A stretch of 64,000 nt of DNA from Vitis vinifera (lineage: Eukaryota; Streptophyta; Magnoliopsida; Vitales; Vitaceae). Position numbers and translations under genes: made by a program. Shown piece by piece: positions 47,501 to 57,900 of the stretch. The stretch's first letter is position 1. The number at the start of each line of letters is the position of its first letter. A model generated the notes under the pieces. The model searched no databases. It saw only the letters and a program-made list of their open reading frames with translations, and was not told where the DNA came from. The stretch is taken from positions 10,781,001 to 10,845,000 of the forward strand of contig NC_081822.1 in assembly GCF_030704535.1 (NCBI RefSeq), given 5' to 3'.

Positions 47501-49085
47501 TAGGTATGAATATAGTTGCATTCTCTGTTGACAGTATTCAGATCAACTTCACACAATTGATGTTCCATACATTCTCATGTGTATCAATTTCGGGTATAGT
47601 AGCATTCTCTGTATTCTCTGTTGACAGAATCCAGATCAACTTCACACAATTGATGTTCCATACATTCTCATGTGTATCAATTTCGGATACCCATTCCCCA
47701 AAATTCTTAGAGGGGTTTCTATAAGTTTCAAAAGTTTAATGCCAAGGAACTATGATTCATTCTATGGTTTCTCCTATGAAAAAGGTTGTCTAGGGTCAAA
47801 GTTTTCCTCAAAGCCACAGTTTAAACAAAGATAGCTGCCTTAGAACATATCTTAGAATTTTATATGTCATTCCAAGGGAGCTCTCTCTCTCCATGCCCCT
47901 CTTCCACCGGTGCATAAATAAACGGCTCCATTCAGAACAAAAGAGATCTGGTCCAGAATCAATTTGATAGTTTTAGGAATTTAAAGGGCAAAAACATGCC
48001 CATGTAACTATTAATGCAATATTAGTGCCTTAAACAAGGGCCTGATATCAAGAAAAGAAAAGAGGCAATTTTCCAAAAAGAGAGGTCCACCAATTCTCAT
48101 AAAACAGCATCTACACTCCTGAATTGAAGCCAGAAAACAAAGTGAAAATTCGGAATCTTATTATAAGCCAGTACAACAAATAAATGTAACCCTAAATATT
48201 ACATTAAGCCTCAAACAAAGAAGAAATGAACATTTTGAATCTTGTTTTAAGTTGGAGTTTGCGCATCACTTTTTCATCAAGACCTCTTAAGAATCAAACA
48301 CAACATCAAGTAATCAACGTTTCCGACTAGAATCCAAAAAGAACCTTAACTTTGAATTCAGAAAATGACGCACCATTCATCCATTCAGACATCAAATGCA
48401 ACTCAATCACCAAAATACAGAAAACAAACAGAAATAACTTAAGAGTACCCCATTCATTGTTCATCCGAATGGGGCAACAGCACAAGATCCTAGCCCCGTT
48501 TGGCTTCCAAGAGAACATAAGAAAAGCAAACAGTTGCATTGTCTAAGTGGAGCGGAAGATCTTCTTTCGAATTTTTTTTAATTCCTTTCCTTGTACTACA
48601 TTTATCTCATCTACCAAACATAATCTAACTCTTCCATTTCCAACTTCTGAACTAAATCCCAGCTCCTAAATTTCCCCTAAAATTTATCGAAATTAAAAGA
48701 AAATCTAAAATAAAAGTTAGGGTTCGTTCCGTACCTGAGCCTTGTCGGCAAGCTGAACAACCAGTCGACCAACAGGAAGCGGAGACTCGTAAGTGAAGCT
48801 GTAGTTGATGCATTCGGATCGCATGTACCGAGAGAGGACTCTGCCATCGGCGGTGAGGCCTGCGATGGCTACTCCGATGTGGTCGTCGACCTTGAAGATC
48901 TTCTTCTGGTGAGAAGAGAGCTCGGAGTTAGCCTTGTTGACACAAGCCAAGACGACATGAGTCTTGGATCGGAGGCCAATGGCAGCAGACCCTTGCTTCA
49001 CGGCTTCCATGGCATACTCCACTTGAAAGAGTCTGCCGGCTGGGCTCCATGTGGTCACGTCCGTGTCGTACTGGTTCCTGAACAT
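44543..49085 (-). CDS. 20S proteasome subunit alpha type-1 (PSMA1, alpha6)
   Basis: A structural subunit of the alpha ring, which gates the 20S core. Two coding exons on the minus strand, 49085-48735 and 45046-44543, give 284 residues. The N-terminus [20 protein letters not shown] carries the alpha-subunit signature continuing [20 protein letters not shown], and [22 protein letters not shown]-like [20 protein letters not shown] and the C-terminal Ala/Glu tail ending PMDI are typical. The tail repeats EEGAAP-like units with indels and is expected to vary between species. The ATG at 49085 was chosen because nothing in frame upstream gives a better start; a GTG six bases upstream is not used in plants. 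The 3.7 kb intron carries LINE debris. Four TGGGCY (site II) elements lie upstream. Confidence 0.95.
45160..47200 (-). mobile_element. L1-type LINE remnant in the proteasome alpha-1 intron
   Basis: Same orientation as the host gene. Around 46740-46440 the minus strand reads [17 protein letters not shown], then WISKEGRG and [20 protein letters not shown], a well-known block downstream of the LINE reverse transcriptase. At 46250-46000 it reads [20 protein letters not shown], a zf-RVT-like region. A T-run at 45160-45170 is probably the poly-A tail. It is broken by stops, inactive, and the borders are approximate. Confidence 0.75.
47220..47410 (-). mobile_element. Second LINE 3' end next to the first
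   Basis: This stretch resembles the tail-proximal part of the element at 35610-35760: both have a block with GA(T)TGTATTxAAA, then a TACGTT/TGTACA region, then AGAACC(C/T)A(A/C)CxAATC with an ATCAA end. It is therefore likely the 3' end of another L1 copy beside the first. Its upstream extent is not clear. Confidence 0.45.
47506..47690. repeat. 93 bp tandem duplication in the proteasome intron
   Basis: GTTGACAGxATxCAGATCAA begins at 47527 and again at 47620. The two copies share a nearly perfect 70-base core ending in GTGTATCAATTTCGG. The period is divisible by three and the plus-strand frame stays open, but the location inside an intron makes coding unlikely. Confidence 0.9.
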
Positions 49086-49295
49086 TTTCACAACGCCGTT
49101 TCACTTCACAGAGACACACACTCTAGTTTTTTTGTAGAGCCCTCCCCTTTGATCTTCCTACTAATACAGAATAGAGAGATGGAGGTTTTCTTTCTCTTCA
49201 AGAAAAGTGGAAAGATGAAACTGGGGTTTTGCGACCATGGTGGGTGCGGGCGGGTTTTGTTTTGGAGCAAAATCCACTTTCGAAGTCTCAGGCCT

Positions 49296-49354
49296 GGCCC
49301 AAAAAGTCTAAAATTAAGGCCCAAAATCTCCTATGGGCTAGTCCACATTGGGCC
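49296..49354 (-). promoter_or_regulatory. Site II (TGGGCY) cluster, proteasome alpha-1 promoter
   Basis: Four GGCCCA/TGGGCY words occur within 60 bases (49296, 49318, 49334 and 49349), 210-270 bases upstream of the start codon. Site II elements are bound by TCP factors and are frequent in promoters of growth-linked housekeeping genes. There is no clear TATA box, in keeping with that class. Confidence 0.6.
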
Positions 49355-49505
49355 TCCTCTAACCGTTATTTTTTCCATCGCCTCCGAAGTATTGCCATTT
49401 CACCGGAACAAAATTGATTATGATTTTATTACATCCATTCATAGTAAACTTAGAGTTCATTTGATATTAATTTTAAAAAGCGTTTCTAACTTTTTTAACC
49501 TTTAA

Positions 49506-49832
49506 GCCATGTTTGGTTCCCAGAAAATTTGAAGAAAAATGCAAGAGAAATAAAATATAAAGGAAAAGTAGAAGAAAAGAAAAAGTGAAGAAAAATAAAA
49601 AAAAATAGATTAAAAGTTGATAAATTATTATTTTTGTTACTTCAAACTCGTTTTATTTATTTTAACTCATCAATATAAAGATTAAATAATTTAAAAATAT
49701 ATAAGTTTTTAATTAGTTTTAATTATATTTTATTTTCTTTTATATTTTTCATAAGACAACAAAATATAAAAAAATAATTTTCCTTTACATTTTTTTTATT
49801 CCTTTAGTATTTTTCGGAAACTAAACATAACC
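49506..49832. mobile_element. PIF/Harbinger-type MITE
   Basis: The termini GCCATGTTTGGTTCCCAGAA and, in complement from the right, GGTTATGTTTAGTTTCCGAA match over most of 20 bases. They are flanked by TAA on the left and TTA on the right, an imperfect form of the 3 bp TWA target site of PIF/Harbinger elements. 327 bp, non-coding. It shares termini with the element at 60255. Confidence 0.7.
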
Positions 49833-51955
49833 TTAAAAAAAAAATTATCTTTCAAATATTAGAAATATTATAAACACATCTTAAAACTATTGTCAAACAT
49901 TCTTATAATCTATAATATTACTGTTTTGTATAATGCCACAATTATTAAACTTTTTTCCCAATAAATTTCTTCAAAATTTAAAGCTATTAATAGGTAATTC
50001 AAAAATCATCCTAAAAATTTTCTAAAACACTTTGTTAGGAAAGCCATATGATTGCTAGTAGTGATCGTTAAATTTCTTTTCATGTTTGATTGGACTTAGG
50101 CCCTCACCTTTCTATCTTTAAAGCAAATCACTAATTGTTTTGCACTCCGCCATGGCTCTCGCATAATCCGTCTAGGATTTTGATCATTCTCACTCTGATT
50201 GTTTTTTATAGCTTTATGGATCATGGGCTGCCTGTGAGCCACTGAGAAAAGTAGCCCCCTTAGGAAAAGAAACAAGGACCCAAAGTTTTATCCTTCTTTA
50301 CAAAAAGCAACCCTATGCTCTATGCTTTGCTCCAAGTATTCATAGATTCATCAATTATTAGATTTGGGAGGATTATAAAACTAGTAATGTGTACGATTAA
50401 AGTGAGGGTTTGATAAAAATCCATACTTAATATTATATTAAAATGATTTTTTAATGAAATTATGCACATAAAATTTATTATATAGTTTTTTTTACTTTTA
50501 AAATTAAGATTGTTTATTAAAATTAACTTAAATTATAAGACTTATTTACTTTTCTTATATTAAGGCTACTAAGGTGACACATATTTGCAATTTAAGCACT
50601 TAATTTATTATTTTAAGTCGATAATTTTGATAAAAAATTATATTTTTATGGGTTTCATATGAAAAACATTTTCCTAGGCACTAAAAAATTTAAGTTACAA
50701 CCTTCCAGGCACGTATCATTCCCCAGCTCCGTACCATTGAGAAGGATTAAAAAAACTCGCCATGCTGGATGTTGGAACAACATCACCCTCTCCAAGTATT
50801 TTGAAACCACGAGGCATGTCTTGAATGGTGAGTTTCCTAGAAGCTCATGCCGCTCCCATGTGAAGAGGGACCGGAGTTTGGAGCATTAGTAAAGGCGTAA
50901 ACGTCAAATAATTGCTGCCAGAATCTCCAACATTATTTCATATATTAGTCTCTCAATGTTTTCATATTGACAATCATCTCACCCTTTTTTTTTTTCTTCT
51001 GAATAGGTTCAATAATAATCCTTTATGAATGCACTGGATCTGTTTTGGTGAGGGGGTACTGTAATTCATTGGTAGATAGGTAGGCTCCATCAATTGTATC
51101 ATCGGTTTGGATATTTTCAAATTCGGACTCCGACCTTTTCATTCCGAATGGGTGAATCTTTGCCTTAATTCCCTTTTGTTTTGGACAGTGACGCGTCAAT
51201 CCTTTTGAAGTTCAAGTTATTTGATGGGTGTTACATCAACAGAAAAATATTTAACGTTGTAGGCTCATTTGTTGAAAGGGAAACTCGGAATGGAATTAAA
51301 CGAAAAGAACTGATGTTACAATAATTGTGATGCTTTAATTTTTCGGTATAGTATTTGCAAAAATATTACCCCAAAAAAAATAATTAAAAAATGACGAGGA
51401 AAGTAAGGTGGTGAGACAAAGACCACGTGGACGCCACCAAATAATTCGAAAAGGCAATTATCCCTGGTTTGAACGGATTTCTATTTGTTGGGAACTACGC
51501 TAAATCAAAGAGATTAAAACGAAATGTAGCATACCAACGCGTGCCACGTGACAGTGGAATGCGACCAGGGTCGAGTCGAAGGTTTCCGGAACGGGGAATG
51601 AAGCATGAAGTCCCAAAACACCCTAACATTTTGAGATGAAATGTCGAGACACCTGGCTTACAGTGTTTTGTCGGTTATGATGACTGGCGCCAGATTGCGA
51701 TTGCAAGGATTACAAGCCCGATCGCATGGGGGGGCCAAATAAGCGGCAGTAGCTGTACTGCGAGTCAGTCAGACTTTATTTTTTCCTTCGTTTTTTCTCC
51801 GAGCCCAAAGTCGGTCACCATTTTCTACCACTTTCTCAGTTTGCTATCTTCTTCGTCGAATCTGTGTTGACTCACAGAAAGAAGAGAGAAGAAGTATTGA
51901 GAAGGTGCGTAAACCCTAGATACACAATAGGTTTAGAAATTGAGCAGAGTTTTCC
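49833..51955. other. Spacer and promoter of the auxilin-like gene
   Basis: 49840-50650 is A/T-rich. 50660-50890 is GC-richer with a 76-codon plus-strand frame that I cannot place. 51420-51560 carries two CACGTG G-boxes (51424 and 51545). The gene's leader near 51910 has an AAACCCTAG telo-box-like word. No other gene is seen. Confidence 0.45.
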
Positions 51956-54900
51956 ATGGCGCGTTCTATGTACAGAAACCAGGCGTCCTCTGCCACTTTC
52001 TCCAAGAAACTCTCCACCGCAAATGGATTCTACGACGACGTTTTTTCCGGTCAGGCGAAGGTCGGAGCTCCAACTTTCTCGTCTCGAGTTGAGGACTACT
52101 GTGAAATTTTTGGCACCTCTCAGGCTTCGCGTGGTTCCTCGATTCCGGTTCTAGATCTTCCGATTGCCAATGAACGAGAAGCTCCTATTGATGTTCGAAG
52201 CTCGAAATTCGACTACTCGAAAATTTTCAGCGGTTTAGGCGATGTGGATTTTGCGGCACCGTCGTATGAGGAATTGTTCGCTGAACCAAAGGAAGGCGAT
52301 AGTACTTCCTCCATGGAAGCGTGGTACGTTCTCTCTGTTTTGTCGGTTGTAGTTTGAGTTCCTATTCTGAGAAAATGTAGGTAAAGAAATGATATTTAAA
52401 TGTTGTATCATAGCTTTTTTTATCATTTGGAAGTCAAAGAAATTGAAATCTCCCAAATCGTGCGAAGTCCAAGCATTAATGCTTAACTAAACCTAAGTAC
52501 ACAGGCATCCTTATTTTTCTCTTTTCTTACGATTTCAATTACAAATTTACAACACATTAGTTTCAGGTGCTCTCTTTAATATCATCTAGCAACTGCCACA
52601 TAAATGACGAAGCCTCTGATTTGTAAGGCTCATTTCTTTAGTTGTGGATTTAAAGAACAGTGAACCGCCCGAGGGTAGCTAATTCTAGCTTCAATTATGT
52701 TCATAACACCTTTTAAAATATGCACAAGGATAAAGTGGTTGAAGAAGTTCTATTTCATAATGCTATTTCCATGCACCTAGTGGAGTAGAAGGAACATGGC
52801 CATCTATGAGTTCAAAGTCTTTCACGAGTTAATATACGAAAAGAAGACCTGAGAATACACAACCCGGCCATTCTCACTTGGTCATGTGGTAAACATGGTT
52901 TTGTATCTGTTTAAGGTGCATCTTAGGTGCTTTAGGTCCAAGGGGTAGCAACCCCCTAGTTGTCATGTCTTGTTTATTTTTTTCCCTTTTCACTAAGCTT
53001 ATGGCAAAACTACCTCATTTTGGCCCCTTTTTCTTGCATTTTTTTTTTAAATTTTAATTTTTCAAGTTGAACATATTTACTGATGCGTGACTTATAATGA
53101 TTGTTGCACATCCAACTTTATATTTTAAAATTGGATATGCTCCCTAGGTTGTGCCTCACTTCCCTTTTGTTGAAATCCAGCATGTAGCCAATCGAAGGAG
53201 GAATTCTTCTTCTTGAGCTCCTAGTTGTCGACTTGATTATTGTCTTGGTCATTTGGATGGTTGGTGCAATGTGTATTAGGATTTTTTTCTTTCCTTTCGT
53301 ATGTGTTTCCTTATAAAAAAGGAACGTAAGAGTTTGAAAGAAAAGAAAAATGCATTGCGTGGAAACATTTGTTAAGAATCAAGGTCATTGTCTTACACTA
53401 GGTATTGTTAAAGGAGAGTGCCCTACATAAAACATTAATTTGATGGCTTCTGGTGGTGGGCATTAGGACACATTTCTTTTTGGTTTGTCTTTATTGCAGT
53501 AGGAAGTCATCTAGCAGAGTTCCTGTAATTGAAATTAACTTTTTTTTTTCTTGTTTGCCTAATGTAAGCATATTATTCCTTGTATAATTTTACGACTTGT
53601 TAATATCTTGAGTTTTTCTTGAAGTAACTCAAATCAACAAATGCTATTTTTTTTTTTCCTTTTACAACAAAACATTGTTTCAGTTAATTAATTTTTTCTT
53701 GGATATTGCTGAGAATTCCTGCAAAAAACTTATTCCTAATTAAAAATTATTCAATGAATCGAATAATACCTGAATCTTGGAATTATCGCTATGTAAATCT
53801 GGAAGAAGAAACACTTCATTGGGTGTTAGTGTCAATTAGATTTAAAATTGGAACTGCTAAAGCAAATTTCACCTGAACAGAAGAAAATGGGTAGATGAAA
53901 AGTGAAGAAGATGCGAAAATCCCAGTCTTTGAGGCCTTGTTACCTTTACCTTGCCTTTGTCCTTTGGGTTCTTGGGGAGTTAGTCTCCTTATTCTATTGA
54001 CAGCTTCTCCTTTTTTCTATGTCAAGCGTTTGAGTGCCTCTTCAAAGCTCCAATTGTGAAGTTGTTTCACGTTTGTAAAAAAGAAACTTGTGTGCATGTA
54101 TTAGTGAACTTTATAGACCCTAGTTGTAGCCTTTGTATTTCTTTGAAAGAGTGGGGATTGGAGTTCTCTTCCAATGTCCTCCAGGATCCATCGCTTTATG
54201 CCAAGTATTATGGAGGGCCTGTTTCTAGGGATTCTCGTTTGTAGTGCTTACAGTTCTGAAAAAGCCTCTCCAATTGAGGAACTGGCATCCCTACCATGAC
54301 AATTATGGTGGTGAAAAAATATATTAGGTTTTTATAACTGTATTTGGTGTGAATATTATATTGGCTTGCTGCAAATCAAGCCCACCAAAATGATTAATTG
54401 GTTTCTTTATTAGAGAGGCAATGCTGTTAATAATCTTGTGGTTTTGAATTTTCTTCACGTCTGAACCTGTGCATTTCATCCAATCTTGGCAAGATTAACG
54501 ATGGAGATAACTTGTTAACTGATTTTTTCAGATATCCCTATGGTGATACATTGTAATCACTTCATTGTACCTTTCAATTTGACTTTCTTCTGGTTTTTGG
54601 TTTTATATTCACTTATCTTTAATAGGTATTTGCATCAATACAAAGAGGAATTAAACACACATGTTGTTTATGGATTTGATAATAAGTTTTTCTACCATCT
54701 TCCTCTGTTATTGCATATAGGACTCCAGCTGAAACAGGTTCTCCTTCAGAAGCTTCAGATGTTTTTAATAGCTCAGAAGAAAATGAAGTATATGAAGCAG
54801 CTTACCAATCATTTGATTCTGTAAAGCAGTTCAACATGTCATATCACAGAACCAATCAAAGAAGTCCTGAAAGCACAAACGAAACAACACACATAGCTCA

Positions 54901-57900
54901 ATTCCATGCTGTTCCTGGATATTCTTGTTTAATTGATGAATTCTCTCCTTTACAAAAGACTGAAAGTGATACACCAGTACCTACAATAGTAAATGATGTT
55001 AAGCTTAATGTGGATTTTAGTGAGGGGACAAAGGAAAGAAAACATTGCAAGACAGCCTTGTCACATCCTCCACCCTGTGATGATGAGAAACAGGCTTCTG
55101 ATGGTGATGCCAATTTTCGAAGCGGATTTGATCGAAACCAGTCTTATTCTAATGATAATTTATTTAGTGCATATGAAACTAGAATTCATTCCTCTAAACT
55201 GCAGCCACCTAACCCAAACAAGAAAGAAGATGATTACAATAAATCAATGGATTCAAACTTCAAAGCTTCTACAAGTGCTCCTGGAGGTGCAGCAGATGAT
55301 TGTTCATCAACTTCCTCTGATGAGGAAATAGATCCAAATTCTGCTGCCGCTGCCTCTGCTGCTGCTGTGAGAAAAGCAATAGAGAATGCTCGAGCAAGGA
55401 TCAGAATAGCAAGAGAATCAATGGAGAGAAAGAAGGCTGGCCTTCAAAGTAGTGGGAAATTGAGCTTTAAGGATGGCTTGGAATTCAAAGAAAAAAGGGG
55501 TGGTAAAGTTCCTGCTTCAGGAAGCAGATACAAAGAGAAGGTGACACAAATAACATGTGAAAGAGTTGATAGAACAGTGCCAGTTTTTGCAGGGAGAGAG
55601 AGACAAAATGCAACAGAAACAGGACAAGTAGTTCCAGGTGCCAAAAGCAGAGAGAAAGTTATTATTGCTAACAAAACTGCAGAAGCAATGCATGGGACGA
55701 ATTCCCAACAAACTCAAGTGGATCATGGGCAGGAAGGAGCAGATGAATTGGAAGCAGCCAAACTGTTTTATGATCAAGTAAATACACACAAGTCCAGAGC
55801 AGCAACCTTGGTCTTCAAGCATGCAGATGGTGAGAACAAAATGATCGAAGCTATTGATGCACGTGAATGGAAAGAGAAGGTGATGGTTAAGACAAACTCG
55901 GATGAGCCCACAGAAAATGCAAAGAAGATGAAAATTATTGAAGAGGCTCATAAATGGGAGGAAATTGGGAACGCTATAAAAGGGGCACAAGAGTGGGATG
56001 CAAATAAGTTAGAAGCAGCCACAGAGCTTACTGAGCAGGAAGAAAATGAGAAGAAATTGAGAATTGGTGTAGAGTTGCGAGAAACCAAGGAGATAGAAAA
56101 TGAGGAAGAACTGAAAAAGTGTCAGCAGCCAATAAAAAGAGAGGGAATCGATATTCAAGGGTGGGAAGAAACTGAGGAAATAGAAAATGAGGAGGAACTG
56201 AAAGAGTGTCAGCAGCCCATAAAAAATGAGGAGGAAATTGATCTTCAAAATTGGGAGGAGGACGAAACTCTTCAGAAGAGACTAGAAGAGGGGGGTCCAA
56301 AGCAGATAGAAAATGAAGAGCAAAAAGAGTCCTATGAACAAGCAGAAAATGAGAGGAAAGTAAGTGAAGTTTGTGGGTGGGTAGAACATGAGGAGCAACC
56401 AGGAGAGGTTTGTGGGCAGGAAGAAAATGTGAAGAAACACAAAGATGCCCCCAAGGGAGACAGCGAGAAAGAGTTGGCCAAGGTTTGTGAGAAAGAAACG
56501 AGACTAAATGTCCCTCATGACTGGGAAGAAAGTGAGAAGCTACTGAAAGAGGATCATCTGTGGGAAGGAAACGAGAACCTTGAAGAGACCCAAAAGCTGG
56601 AAGTGAATGAAGAGATGCTAAAAGAGTCTTATCAGATGGGAGAAAATGAGAAGAGTCAAAAAGAAGCTCATGAATGGGAAGAAACTGAGAGAACACAGGG
56701 AGAGACTGATGAGATAGAAGAAAATGGGCAGAGAAAAGTGACTAAAGAGGCTATCAAGTATGATGGGGAGAAGAATCTTGAGGCCACTAATAATGCCTCT
56801 GAGCAGGATCAAGCTAAGAACCTAAGTGGGACTCAAGAAGCCTGTACACAGAAGGGAAATGATATGGATATGGATGTAATAGAAGAAGTATTTGCTGATG
56901 AGGAGAATGGGAGGATGATGGAAGTATATGAATCTTTCTGTGAACCCAAAGAGAATGGAAATGGGTTGAAACCTTTTAAAGTGGAAAATGATCTGGAGGA
57001 AAGAGAGATGTTTGAAGAAGCAAGATTGACTCTGGATGCCCTCAAAAACAGAGAGATCAAGAACAGCATGAATGATGAAGTTGAAACATTCTTTTTAGAT
57101 GCCAATGAGGTGGATTTAGATGAAATTGACATGAATCTCGGACAAGAAGAAACTGACCACAATACAGAACCTGAATTAGCCTGCAATCTGGAAGAGCATT
57201 TTAAGAAACTAGCTCCTGAATCAGGAGAAAATAATAAGCATGTAAATGAGACTGAAGTTGCCTTGGATGAGGAAGAAGATGATGTGTCTTATGGGGAAAG
57301 ACAATGGGTTGAGAATGGGAAGAAAATGGAGGCAGGTTGTGTGTTTGAAGGGAAAGAAATGAACATGGAAATGGATCAGGAGATCAATTCAAGCCAAATT
57401 ACAGAAGGAAATAAGGAGAATGCACAAGATACCTTCACAATTGAAGGGAGGGAAACCAAGGAAACTTTGCAAAAGGAAGCAGAGGTGGAAAAGGAACACT
57501 TTAGAAGAACAAATGAAGCGAAAGAGAGGGAAAGAGAAAGAGAAAAAGAAAGAATAGCTGTTGAAAGAGCAATCCGTGAAGTTCGTGAAAGGGCATTTGC
57601 TGAAGCCCGAGAAAAGGCAGAAAAGGCTGCTGCAGAAAGAGCAACTGCTGGAGCCCGACAAAAAGTGATGGCTGGGGCTGGGGAAAGATTGAATAAAGCT
57701 TCTTCAGGGGCTAAATCATCAGCTGAGAAGGCTTCTATGGAAGCCAAACTTAGGGCAGAACGTGCTGCTGTAGAGAGAGCAACTGCAGAGGCTCGGGAGC
57801 GTGCCCTGGAAAAAGCACTATCTGGGAAGGCTGCCTCTGGAGCAAGAGAACAGCCCGAAAGGTTTGCTGCTGCTAAGAAGGATCCACTGTATCAAGGCTC

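Noticed and set aside
47506-47724. Plus-strand frame repeating a 31-codon unit
   Set aside because: The open frame follows from a tandem duplication of a multiple of three inside an intron; there is no other coding sign.
50659-50889. 76-codon plus-strand frame in a GC-richer block
   Set aside because: No motif or splice partners were found; the function and even coding status are unsupported.
56028-56696. Long minus-strand frame of 222 codons inside the auxilin-like exon
   Set aside because: It is the antisense of Glu/Lys-rich codons, which read as Phe/Leu/Ser and lack stops; the plus strand has the J-domain gene.
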